Shown piece after piece: positions 6,935 through 14,285 of a stretch of DNA of 23,143 bases. The notes under the pieces were generated by a model. That model was not told where the DNA came from. It saw nothing but the letters and a program-made list of their open reading frames with translations, and searched no databases. The stretch spans positions 1 through 23,143 of the forward strand of contig DFGM01000084.1 in NCBI GenBank assembly GCA_002371755.1, in the 5' to 3' direction. Position 1 is the stretch's first letter. The number at the start of each line of letters is the position of its first letter. This DNA comes from Verrucomicrobia bacterium UBA3750 (GTDB taxonomy: Bacteria; Verrucomicrobiota; Kiritimatiellia; RFP12; UBA1067). A program made the translations under genes and the position numbers.

Positions 6935-8242
6935 ATGACGCAGTTGCAGGCGGCGAGAGCCGGTATCATTACAGAGCAGATGGAGATTGTGGCGAAGGAC
7001 GAAGGTCTGGGCGCAGAGGAAGTCCGTGCGGCAGTGGCGACGGGCGAGGCTGTGATACCTTTCAATCCGGCGCACAAGGGTTGCCAGGCTGTTGGCGTGG
7101 GCAGGATGTTCACGACGAAAATAAACGCCAATCTCGGGCGCAGCGTGACGCATTCGGGGAAGGGCGACGAGCTCGTGAAACTTGAAATCGCGCTCAAGGC
7201 GGGCGCCGACTTCGTGATGGATCTGTCCGTCGGGCAGGATATCGCCGCGATTCGCCAGGGCATGCTCGATGCGAGTCCGAAGCCGCTCGGCACCGTGCCT
7301 GTGTACGAGACGATTTCGCGCCTCGAGGGGGATATCCCAGAGATGGCCCCCGTTTTTCTCCTTGATGTCATACGCGCACAGGCCGAGCAGGGCGTCGACT
7401 TCATGACTCTGCACGCCGGACTCATGCTCCGCAACATTCCCGTCGCGATGAAGCGGAAGATGGGCATCGTTTCGCGTGGAGGAGCGATAATGGCCGAGTG
7501 GATGATGTCGCACAATATGGAAAATCCGCTCTATGTGCACTGGGACGAGGTGATGGATATTCTCGTGAAGCACGATGTGACGGTGTCGCTGGGGGACGGC
7601 ATGCGCCCTGGATGTCTCGCAGATGCGTCCGACGAAGCGCAATTCGCGGAACTAGATACTCTGGGCGAGCTGGTGGAGCGTTGCCGCGCCAAGGGCGTTC
7701 AGGTGATGGTGGAAGGCCCGGGGCATGTCCCTTTCGACCAGATAAAGATGAACATGGAGCGCGAGCAGGAAGTCTGCCGCAAGGCTCCTTTCTATGTTCT
7801 CGGACCCGTCACCACCGACATCGCACCCGGATACGACCACATCGTGAGCGCGATTGGCGCGACTGCCGCCGCCACATACGGCGCCTCGTTACTTTGCTAT
7901 GTGACTCCGGCAGAACACCTCGGGCTTCCTGACGGCGATGAAGTGCACCAGGGTTGCATCGCCTACAAGATTGCGGCGCACGCGGGCGATGTGGCGAGGG
8001 GGTTGAAAGGTGCGAGAGATCGTGACGACGCGATGTCCGATGCGCGCGCCTCCTTCGATTGGGAGAAGCAGTTCGCCCTTTCGCTCGACCCGGTGCGTGC
8101 GAAGGAGCGCTGGCTCAGGACGCGCGCCTTCACCGACGAAGCGCATTCGGACGACCATTGTTCGATGTGCGGCAAGCAGTTTTGCGCCGTCCGCACGTCC
8201 CGTCGCATCAAGAAGCTGGCGGACGGCATAAAGCAGGCGTGA
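6935..8242 (+). CDS. thiC: Phosphomethylpyrimidine synthase ThiC
   Basis: ThiC is the radical-SAM enzyme that rearranges aminoimidazole ribotide to HMP phosphate, the thiamine pyrimidine. The 435-residue protein is the short form lacking the extra N-terminal domain found in E. coli-type enzymes. Recognisable segments are NANLGRS, MDLSVGQDI, GTVPVYETI, DFMTLHAG, SRGGAIMAEWM, SLGDGMRPG, VEGPGHVPFDQI, LGPVTTDIAPGYDHI and YVTPAEHLGLP. The C-terminal Fe-S motif CSMCGKQFC supplies Cys409, Cys412 and Cys417 (CX2CX4C). It starts with a strong ribosome binding site and has its own promoter. No other thiamine gene is present in the window, so it is isolated from its pathway partners. Confidence 0.97.
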   Translation: MTQLQAARAGIITEQMEIVAKDEGLGAEEVRAAVATGEAVIPFNPAHKGCQAVGVGRMFTTKINANLGRSVTHSGKGDELVKLEIALKAGADFVMDLSVGQDIAAIRQGMLDASPKPLGTVPVYETISRLEGDIPEMAPVFLLDVIRAQAEQGVDFMTLHAGLMLRNIPVAMKRKMGIVSRGGAIMAEWMMSHNMENPLYVHWDEVMDILVKHDVTVSLGDGMRPGCLADASDEAQFAELDTLGELVERCRAKGVQVMVEGPGHVPFDQIKMNMEREQEVCRKAPFYVLGPVTTDIAPGYDHIVSAIGATAAATYGASLLCYVTPAEHLGLPDGDEVHQGCIAYKIAAHAGDVARGLKGARDRDDAMSDARASFDWEKQFALSLDPVRAKERWLRTRAFTDEAHSDDHCSMCGKQFCAVRTSRRIKKLADGIKQA

Positions 8243-8325
8243 AAGGCGGGTCTGGCTCTCTGGCGCCATTCAGGCATCGACGAGCGGGACTGTGCCGGTT
8301 GCCCTGGTGCTGGTGCCACAACCCC

Positions 8326-8354
8326 TTGCGCGGCGTGAGAAAAAATAGTATAAT
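8326..8354 (+). promoter_or_regulatory. Leaderless promoter of the envelope operon
   Basis: TTGCGC (8326-8331), 17 bp, then a perfect TATAAT (8349-8354). The predicted start is about 8361, while the ATG of the TPR gene is at 8364, so the leader would be about 3 nt and no Shine-Dalgarno sequence is possible. The 120 bp between thiC and this gene contain no clear intrinsic terminator; only a weak GGTTG...CAACC pairing and a TGGCGCCA palindrome were seen. Confidence 0.75.
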
Positions 8355-8363
8355 ACAAACACC

Positions 8364-11300
8364 ATGAGTCAGAAGAACTTCAAGTTGTGCGCCGTATGCG
8401 CGGTTTTCGCCGCTGCATCCGGCGTATTTGCCCAGGAGGGCGAAGCTCCGGCGCAGGCGCCGCAGGAGGATGAGGCTCTCCAGCTGGAAATCAGATACGC
8501 CGAGGCTCTCGTCGATGCCGCGTTGCCGGACTTCGCCAAGCCCGTAATCGCGGCTGCAAAGACGAAGTGGCCGGGGCCGGAGGCCGAAACGCGCTTCTTC
8601 GCAATCGAAGTGCGAGCCATGCTTTCGCTTGGCGACTTCGACGGCGCGGAGAAGATGATTGCCGCGTTGCCGGACCGCAACGGCTCGAAGTATTGGGCCG
8701 CCAGGCTGGAAGTCGCGAACAACTTCTTCGCCCAAGGCAAGAAGAAGGAATGTTCTGCCATATACGAGGAGTTCTTCAAGAAGTATCCGAAGCCGCCGCC
8801 GGAATTGAAGACGTTCTACCTCCAGGCGTCCTACGCCTACGGGCAGCTCTTGCTCAACGACAAGCAGTACGCCAAGGCGGCTCAGCGCTATGAGGGCCTT
8901 CTTCCCCTGATCAACAAGGAAGCAAGCGACGAAGACGCGAACACCTGGTGCAATGTGGCGTGCGAGACGGTGGAAATCTACTTGCGTCTCGCCTCCGCCG
9001 AGCCAAACGTCAAAAAGCGCGGTCCGTTCCTCGACCCCGCCAAGAAGCTCATCGACCAGCTTCTCTGGGAGCAGGATAGACCCGTCTATTTCGGCCGCGC
9101 AATCGCGTTTCTCGCGCATACCGAGCTTCTTAAAGGAGATGTGGCCAAGGCGCAATCCACCATCGACGAGTACATGGGCCAGCTGGCCGAGCTCCACGAT
9201 CAGATCAAGGAAGTCGATCCCGATGGACAGTACGGGCTCTTGAGGCAATCGCCCATGCCGCAGTGCCGCTACATGCTTGCCGAGATGCTGTGGGAAGAGG
9301 CGCAGAAGGAGTACAAGGCGACGCCGCGCAACGACGAGAAGATCAAGTCGCTCATGTTCGGCGCAATCGTGAGTGGCAAGAAGCGCAACGGGCAAGGCGC
9401 GTACAACCACGCGCTGAACGTGTTCGTGCAATATCCTGAATCGGCCTGGGCGGCCAAGGCCGGAGACATGGAAAAGGCGATAGCCGAGTTCGCCACCAAA
9501 GCGTACAATGCGAAGATCCAGAGCCGCGTAACACCCGAGCAGATGGCGAAGGTGCGCGCGATGCAGTTCCAGGGTGCGCACGAGAAGGCGGCCGCAGGCG
9601 AATACGAGGCCGCAATCCAGGAGTTCTACAAGGCTTTGGCCAGCTATCCGGAAGGTTCCGAGGCGATAAGGGCCGTCGAAGCGCTCGCGAGGGCGTATGG
9701 CGAGCTCATCATGAGGCGCAAGGGCGATGCGAAGGCGCCCGAATGGCGCATGAACCTCGATGCCGTGGAAGGCTACATGGCCGAGCGTTTCTCCGGCAAC
9801 CCGGATTCGAAACTCATGACAATGGCGGGCGATGGCGTCCTCAGGCTCGCCGCGCTTGAAAAGCAACTCAAGGAGCCCACGCGCGCCGATACGCTCCAGA
9901 AGGCGTTCTTCACCAACTACCGTCTCCACGCCAACGCGCCTACCATGGCGGCGGCGGCGGCCGGCGAGGCCCAGAAGGCCGAAAAGTGGGCGGACGCCAT
10001 TGCGCTCTGGGAACTCTTCGGCCAGTACTACAAGAAGAACCATTATTATCCCACATCCCTCGCTTCCCTTGCCTATTGCTACGACAAATCCGGCAACAGG
10101 GCCAAGGCAATCGAGGCTTTCAAGGCGTATCTGGACGTCGCGGACAATCCTCTTCGCAAGGCGCAGACCCAGATGAACCTCGCGCAGATGTTCTCCAAGG
10201 ACGGTTTCGACATGATAGCCTCCGCCGATACAAACGAGGTCGCCGAGGCTGTGAACAAGCAGACTCTCGCCGGCTGCATGCAAATCGTGCGCGGCATTCA
10301 GCAGTTCCAGGACCTTGCCAAGGAGGCGGACGAAAAACTCGCCGATCCTTCCGTCACAAAGGAAGACAAGGCGAAATACTCCGACCTCAAGGAAGGCGCG
10401 CTCTTCCTCGCGGGCGATTGCTGGAGGCGGCTCAAAAAGCCTGCCGGCAAGTTCACCCTCGAAGTGTACCGCCAGAGGGCTGCCGAAAATCTCGAAAAGT
10501 ACGTAAGCCAGTTCCCGAAGGGCAAGTACGCCACCAAAACCTACGTGCTTCTCGGCACGCTCTACACCGCGCTTGGCGATATGGAAAAGTCGAAGAGCGC
10601 ATTGGACAGGCTTACCACCGAGTTCCCGGATTCCGAAGAGGCGCGTGACGCGAAGCCGCGTCTTGCCAAGAGCCTCATCGAGATGGGAATGGAGCGTCAG
10701 GCCGCCGAAATCTACGGCGAAATGCTCAAGACCGACGGCAACTACAGCACGTGGGACTTCGTGCGCGCCGGCGAAGCGCTTATCGATGCGAAGAACTGGA
10801 GCATGGCGGACCAGGCGTTTGAAAAAGCCATAGCCAAGGCGGGCACGAACCACTGGACGGCCGTCGCACGCGCCAGAATCGGCCAGGCCAAGTCTCTTTA
10901 CAGGCAGAAAAACTATGTGGAGGCGCGCGAAGCCATCGACGCCATTCTCGAAAACGACAAGCTCAAGCGGCTTTCCGTGGCGGCAGAGGCAAACTTCCTT
11001 CTTGTCGATGTCGCTTCCGAACAGGGCAAGACCGAGAAGGCGGCGAACCTCAGGAGCAAGCATTTCGGCGCGGCAATGGGCGCGTTGAAGCGCCTGAGAA
11101 CGAACTACTGGGCGAAAAAGCCTCTTGAAGAGCAGGACAAGCTTACGCTCATGTCGGCCGAAATCCGCATTCGCCGCATGGACGCCGAAGAGCAGATGGG
11201 GTTGAAGGAGGAATCGCTGGAGACGGGCGCGGGAGCCGCGGCATCCATCCAGTCGTTCCTCCAATCCCGCATGCCTACGGCGGAAAAGCCGCTGGATGCC

Positions 11301-11615
11301 ATGAACGCGACCGAGGCGGGCAATCTCGAGCGCGGCTACGCCATGCTGGTGCCGCTCCTTTCACGCCTTGGCGACGACAAGGGCGGGTTCGTGCTGAAGT
11401 TCGGCCAGGAATATCTCGACATGTTCCCGAACGGTTCCGCCCGCCAGGAGGTGCAGAACTGCATCAATCAGGCCAAGGCCTCGGGTGCCGTGCTGAACGA
11501 AAGCGTGGAGGCGGCTGCTCAGGCCGCCGCCGAGCAGGGCGCGGCCGAGGAGGCTTCCGAGAAGACCGAGAAAATCGCAGTAGAGGATGAACAGGCGCAG
11601 GAAGACGCCGAATAA
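8364..11615 (+). CDS. Large exported TPR-repeat protein
   Basis: This 1083-residue protein has a Sec signal peptide (residues 1 to about 23: basic start, hydrophobic core, GVFA cleavage site before QEGE) and no lipobox, so it is probably periplasmic. The remainder is almost entirely helical with many TPR-like units, for example AKAAQRYEGLLPLI, YEAAIQEFYKALASYPEGSE, KAIEAFKAYLDVADNP, YVLLGTLYTALGDMEKSKSA and ERQAAEIYGEMLK. The last 40 residues are Ala/Glu-rich and acidic. It is the first gene of a run of ten plus-strand genes with mostly tiny gaps and looks like a scaffold, by analogy with the smaller TPR protein CpoB/YbgF beside the Tol genes. That analogy is inference; the specific function is unknown. 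Confidence 0.85.
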   Translation: MSQKNFKLCAVCAVFAAASGVFAQEGEAPAQAPQEDEALQLEIRYAEALVDAALPDFAKPVIAAAKTKWPGPEAETRFFAIEVRAMLSLGDFDGAEKMIAALPDRNGSKYWAARLEVANNFFAQGKKKECSAIYEEFFKKYPKPPPELKTFYLQASYAYGQLLLNDKQYAKAAQRYEGLLPLINKEASDEDANTWCNVACETVEIYLRLASAEPNVKKRGPFLDPAKKLIDQLLWEQDRPVYFGRAIAFLAHTELLKGDVAKAQSTIDEYMGQLAELHDQIKEVDPDGQYGLLRQSPMPQCRYMLAEMLWEEAQKEYKATPRNDEKIKSLMFGAIVSGKKRNGQGAYNHALNVFVQYPESAWAAKAGDMEKAIAEFATKAYNAKIQSRVTPEQMAKVRAMQFQGAHEKAAAGEYEAAIQEFYKALASYPEGSEAIRAVEALARAYGELIMRRKGDAKAPEWRMNLDAVEGYMAERFSGNPDSKLMTMAGDGVLRLAALEKQLKEPTRADTLQKAFFTNYRLHANAPTMAAAAAGEAQKAEKWADAIALWELFGQYYKKNHYYPTSLASLAYCYDKSGNRAKAIEAFKAYLDVADNPLRKAQTQMNLAQMFSKDGFDMIASADTNEVAEAVNKQTLAGCMQIVRGIQQFQDLAKEADEKLADPSVTKEDKAKYSDLKEGALFLAGDCWRRLKKPAGKFTLEVYRQRAAENLEKYVSQFPKGKYATKTYVLLGTLYTALGDMEKSKSALDRLTTEFPDSEEARDAKPRLAKSLIEMGMERQAAEIYGEMLKTDGNYSTWDFVRAGEALIDAKNWSMADQAFEKAIAKAGTNHWTAVARARIGQAKSLYRQKNYVEAREAIDAILENDKLKRLSVAAEANFLLVDVASEQGKTEKAANLRSKHFGAAMGALKRLRTNYWAKKPLEEQDKLTLMSAEIRIRRMDAEEQMGLKEESLETGAGAAASIQSFLQSRMPTAEKPLDAMNATEAGNLERGYAMLVPLLSRLGDDKGGFVLKFGQEYLDMFPNGSARQEVQNCINQAKASGAVLNESVEAAAQAAAEQGAAEEASEKTEKIAVEDEQAQEDAE

Positions 11616-11650
11616 TCCACTAAACCACAATTTCCCAAGGAGAACGACAA

Positions 11651-12427
11651 ATGAACAAGTTGGCAGTATCTGCAATCGCAATCGTCGCCGCAGCATCGGC
11701 TTGGGCGATACCTGGCACGCTCAATCCGTCGAGCGGCTCTTCTCTGAAAGGCAACATCAAATGGATGGCCGCCTCGAAGAAGTATGTCGTCGAATACAAG
11801 AAAGGCGCGACTACCGTTTCGGGCGAGTTCAAGCCGTCGGAAGTGGACAGTCTCGAAATCGACAAGCCCGCAGGTCTCGACAAGGCGATAGAGCAGGTGC
11901 AGTCCGGACAGGGCGCGGCGGCTGTGCCTGCGCTCGAGAAAATCGTGGCCGAATACAAGATGCTCGTGTGGGACAAGCCCGCGGCACGCTATCTCGTCAA
12001 CGCCCAGCTTGCGGCGGGGAACGCCCAAAAGGCATTCCAGACCGCGCAAAACGTGCTGGCGGACGATAAGGACGCCGCTTATTCGGGCGAGTTCGCTCCT
12101 TCCTACTGGCAGGTCCTTTTGAAGCTCGGCAAGAACCAGCAGCTGGAGAACTGCCTCAAGAAGGCGGCGACTTCGGGAGACCGCGCAACGAGCGCCGAGG
12201 CACTCAACATGCGCGGCGACATCATCGTGGCGCAAGGCGGCGATACGCCGGATACCTACACCAAGGCTCTCACCGACGCGTATCTGCGCGTGGCACTCCT
12301 CTATCTGGACGAGCCATGCCGCGAGGCGCGGTTGAGCGCGCTCAACAAGGCCGCGCAATGCTTCGACAAGCTCGGCCAGGCCACACGCGCCGAAGATATG
12401 CGCTCCCGCGCCAAAATGCAGATGTAA
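11651..12427 (+). CDS. Small exported protein with beta N-terminal domain and TPR-like helices
   Basis: This 258-residue protein has a signal peptide (MNKLAVSAIAIVAAASAWA, cleavage before IPG). Residues about 20-75 are beta-rich (GNIKWMAASKKYVVEYKKG, then SEVDSLEIDKP) and resemble a small SH3-like barrel. The rest consists of TPR-type helices (AVPALEKIVAEYK, NAQKAFQTAQNVLADD, YLRVALLYLDEP, AAQCFDKLGQATRAEDM). It starts 35 bp after the large TPR gene with an AAGGAG ribosome binding site, so it is almost certainly in the same operon and may be its partner. I do not recognise a named family. Confidence 0.8.
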   Translation: MNKLAVSAIAIVAAASAWAIPGTLNPSSGSSLKGNIKWMAASKKYVVEYKKGATTVSGEFKPSEVDSLEIDKPAGLDKAIEQVQSGQGAAAVPALEKIVAEYKMLVWDKPAARYLVNAQLAAGNAQKAFQTAQNVLADDKDAAYSGEFAPSYWQVLLKLGKNQQLENCLKKAATSGDRATSAEALNMRGDIIVAQGGDTPDTYTKALTDAYLRVALLYLDEPCREARLSALNKAAQCFDKLGQATRAEDMRSRAKMQM

Positions 12428-12517
12428 CAACCAACAACCAAACCCCATAAAGGCAAATAAACAACACAACCCAACCACCCAGAAACCCCAACCTTTTCAA
12501 AGAAAGAAGGAAACCAA
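12428..12517 (+). promoter_or_regulatory. CA-rich, G- and T-poor leader of the ExbB gene
   Basis: The 90-bp gap before the ExbB gene is made almost entirely of A and C up to about 12490, with very few G or T. It then gives a purine-rich GAAAGAAGGAAACCAA ribosome binding region. Such a segment should be unstructured in mRNA and could act as a translation enhancer or standby site for a highly expressed motor subunit. No promoter-like -10 is visible in it. Confidence 0.45.
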
Positions 12518-13336
12518 ATGAAAAAGACAACCAAATCGCTGATGGCCCTCATTTTCGCCGCGGGTACGTGCATCGCCCCGATGGCTTCCCTCACCTCGCT
12601 CGCACAGGAGCTTGAGGCTGCCGACGGAACGGCCGTTTCTTCCAATGCGGCGCAGACTTCTTCTTCGGGCGGCGGCGGATTCCTTCGCGTCATCTACAAC
12701 CCAGACGACCCCGATATCCTCGGCACCGTCCTCTGGCTCGTCATATTCGGCGACCTTGCGCTTTCCATCTACTTCATGATCGACAACCACATCATGATCA
12801 AGCCGGACAAGCTCATGCCCGCCAAGCTTATCGAGAAGGTACAGGCCGCCATGGCGGAAGGCGATGTGGTGGCGGCGATGGAGGCGTGCCAGAACACGCC
12901 CTCGTGCATGTCCAACATCCTTCTTGCGGCGTTCCAGCATATCGAGGAAGGCTTTGATGTCATACAGGAAGCGGTGACGGCGGCATCCGATCTAGAGCAG
13001 GAAAAGATGATGCAGCGCCTGAACTGGATTTCGGTGTGCGGCAACCTCGGCCCGTCCCTCGGCCTTCTCGGCACGGTGGAAGGCATGATTTTGACGTTCG
13101 CCAAACTCGCCTCCGGCGGCGCCGGCGATGCGGCGGCACTGGCAAGCTCCATCGGCCAGGCCCTCTACACCACGGCAGGCGGTCTCGTAATCTCCATTCC
13201 CGCCATCACGGCGTTCTACTCGCTCAGAAACAAGGCCAACCGCCTTATTCTGCGCATGACCGCCACCACGATGGAAATCCTCAACAGTCTGAGGAACGTC
13301 GAAGTGGAACCTGAGGAAGGCGCAGCCGAAGCCTAA
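12518..13336 (+). CDS. ExbB/TolQ/MotA-family proton channel protein
   Basis: This 272-residue inner-membrane protein is of the ExbB/TolQ family, which forms the pentameric stator that conducts protons around an ExbD/TolR dimer. It has an extra N-terminal signal-like segment (1-29) and a Ser/Gly linker, then TM1 (about 68-87), a cytoplasmic helical domain, TM2 (about 171-196) with the hallmark GNLGPSLGLLGTVEGM (Thr186), and TM3 (about 212-236) with ALYTTAGGLVISIPA (Thr218/219). These threonines correspond to the conserved channel residues of the family. Two ExbD genes follow 30 bp downstream. The N-terminal extension is common in non-proteobacterial ExbB proteins. Which specific motor it is (Ton, Tol or other) cannot be told from this protein alone. 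Confidence 0.93.
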   Translation: MKKTTKSLMALIFAAGTCIAPMASLTSLAQELEAADGTAVSSNAAQTSSSGGGGFLRVIYNPDDPDILGTVLWLVIFGDLALSIYFMIDNHIMIKPDKLMPAKLIEKVQAAMAEGDVVAAMEACQNTPSCMSNILLAAFQHIEEGFDVIQEAVTAASDLEQEKMMQRLNWISVCGNLGPSLGLLGTVEGMILTFAKLASGGAGDAAALASSIGQALYTTAGGLVISIPAITAFYSLRNKANRLILRMTATTMEILNSLRNVEVEPEEGAAEA

Positions 13337-13366
13337 GCCTTTTCCACCGATTCGGAGCACCCGGAC

Positions 13367-13819
13367 ATGGCCAGAAAAGCGCAAGAGAACCCAGCTCTCG
13401 ACATGACGCCGATGATTGACGTCGTGTTTGAGCTCATCATCTTCTTCGTCGTCACCCTCACGGAGGCGCAGAGGAAGGATGAGACGATTGAGCTGGAAGA
13501 CGGCAGGCACGGTATCGCGCTCACGCCGGAGGAGCTGCCCCCCACGCATATGCAGATCGACATAAATGCGAAGGGGCGCATCTCCATGGGCGACCGCACG
13601 CTGACGCCGGACGAAGTCCAGCGCCGCGTCGCGGAACGCAAAAAGAAGCTCGGCGGAGCCGAGTTCCCCATTATAATTCGTGCGGACTTCGCCACGCAGC
13701 ACAAGGATGTGGCGAAGGTGATGAACGCCTGTACCGCCGCAGGCATCTGGAAACTCTCGTTCATGGCTGTCGGCGAAGACAAGACCAACGAGCGCAAGCG
13801 ACTGAAGAGAGTGAGGTGA
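13367..13819 (+). CDS. ExbD/TolR-family protein, copy 1
   Basis: This 150-residue protein has a short cytoplasmic N-terminus, one TM helix (about 14-32) and a periplasmic domain, the layout of ExbD/TolR. The helix has the key proton-carrying Asp18 in MTPMIDVVF and, unusually, a second acid, Glu22, one turn further in (D-V-V-F-E). The periplasmic part (IDINAKGRISMGDRTLTPDEVQRRV, then IIIRADFATQHKDVAKVMNACTAAGIWKLSF) matches the TolR/ExbD fold. It lies between exbB and the second exbD. Its first 23 shared codons from Asn8 are almost identical at the DNA level to those of copy 2. Confidence 0.93.
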   Translation: MARKAQENPALDMTPMIDVVFELIIFFVVTLTEAQRKDETIELEDGRHGIALTPEELPPTHMQIDINAKGRISMGDRTLTPDEVQRRVAERKKKLGGAEFPIIIRADFATQHKDVAKVMNACTAAGIWKLSFMAVGEDKTNERKRLKRVR

Positions 13820-13823
13820 TTCC

Positions 13824-14270
13824 ATGGCAAAGAAGGAACAGGAAAACCCGGCTCTCGACATGACGCCGATGATTGACGTCGTGTTCGAGCTCATCATCTT
13901 CTTCGTCGTGACGATCAAGCAGGAGGATTTGTTCTCGCGTCTGAACGTGAACAGACCCGCGCCTGCATCGTCTTCGAGCCCGTCGGATTCCTCCGACGAC
14001 ATCACGGTGAACATCGAGATTGGCCGTCGCTACGACAATAGCGCCAACGGCGTAATCGTCTACAACAAGAAGGCTCTCGGCGGGCCCACGGGCTCCGCCT
14101 CGCAGGCGCGCAGGGAACTCGACCAGTATCTCAAGGATATCGCGCGCACTTCGAAGAAAACGCCTATCATCGTGAAGTGCGAGGAAACGAGCCCCCACAA
14201 GGCGCTTGTCGACGTCCTCGACATCTGCTACAAGAACGAGCTCTTCAGCGTGAGCGTGTTCACCATGTAA
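13824..14270 (+). CDS. ExbD/TolR-family protein, copy 2
   Basis: This 148-residue ExbD paralogue begins 4 bp after copy 1; its ribosome binding site (GAGGTGAT) overlaps the end of copy 1. The TM helix is residue-for-residue the same as copy 1 from Asn8 to Thr30, including Asp18 and Glu22. The periplasmic half has diverged strongly: it starts with a Ser/Pro/Asp linker (APASSSSPSDSSDD) and ends with PIIVKCEETSPHKALVDVLDICYKNELFSVSVFTM. Since ExbD subunits dimerise inside the ExbB pentamer, the pair may form a heterodimer. That is inference. Confidence 0.92.
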   Translation: MAKKEQENPALDMTPMIDVVFELIIFFVVTIKQEDLFSRLNVNRPAPASSSSPSDSSDDITVNIEIGRRYDNSANGVIVYNKKALGGPTGSASQARRELDQYLKDIARTSKKTPIIVKCEETSPHKALVDVLDICYKNELFSVSVFTM

Positions 14271-14285
14271 CGGGGAGGATATGAC

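Noticed and set aside
8208..11264. Very long open frame (1018 codons) on the minus strand opposite the large TPR gene
   Set aside because: It is the antisense shadow of a G+C-rich coding sequence: Arg/His/Leu-rich with no domain logic, and it runs into thiC. The plus-strand frame has a signal peptide and clear TPR units.
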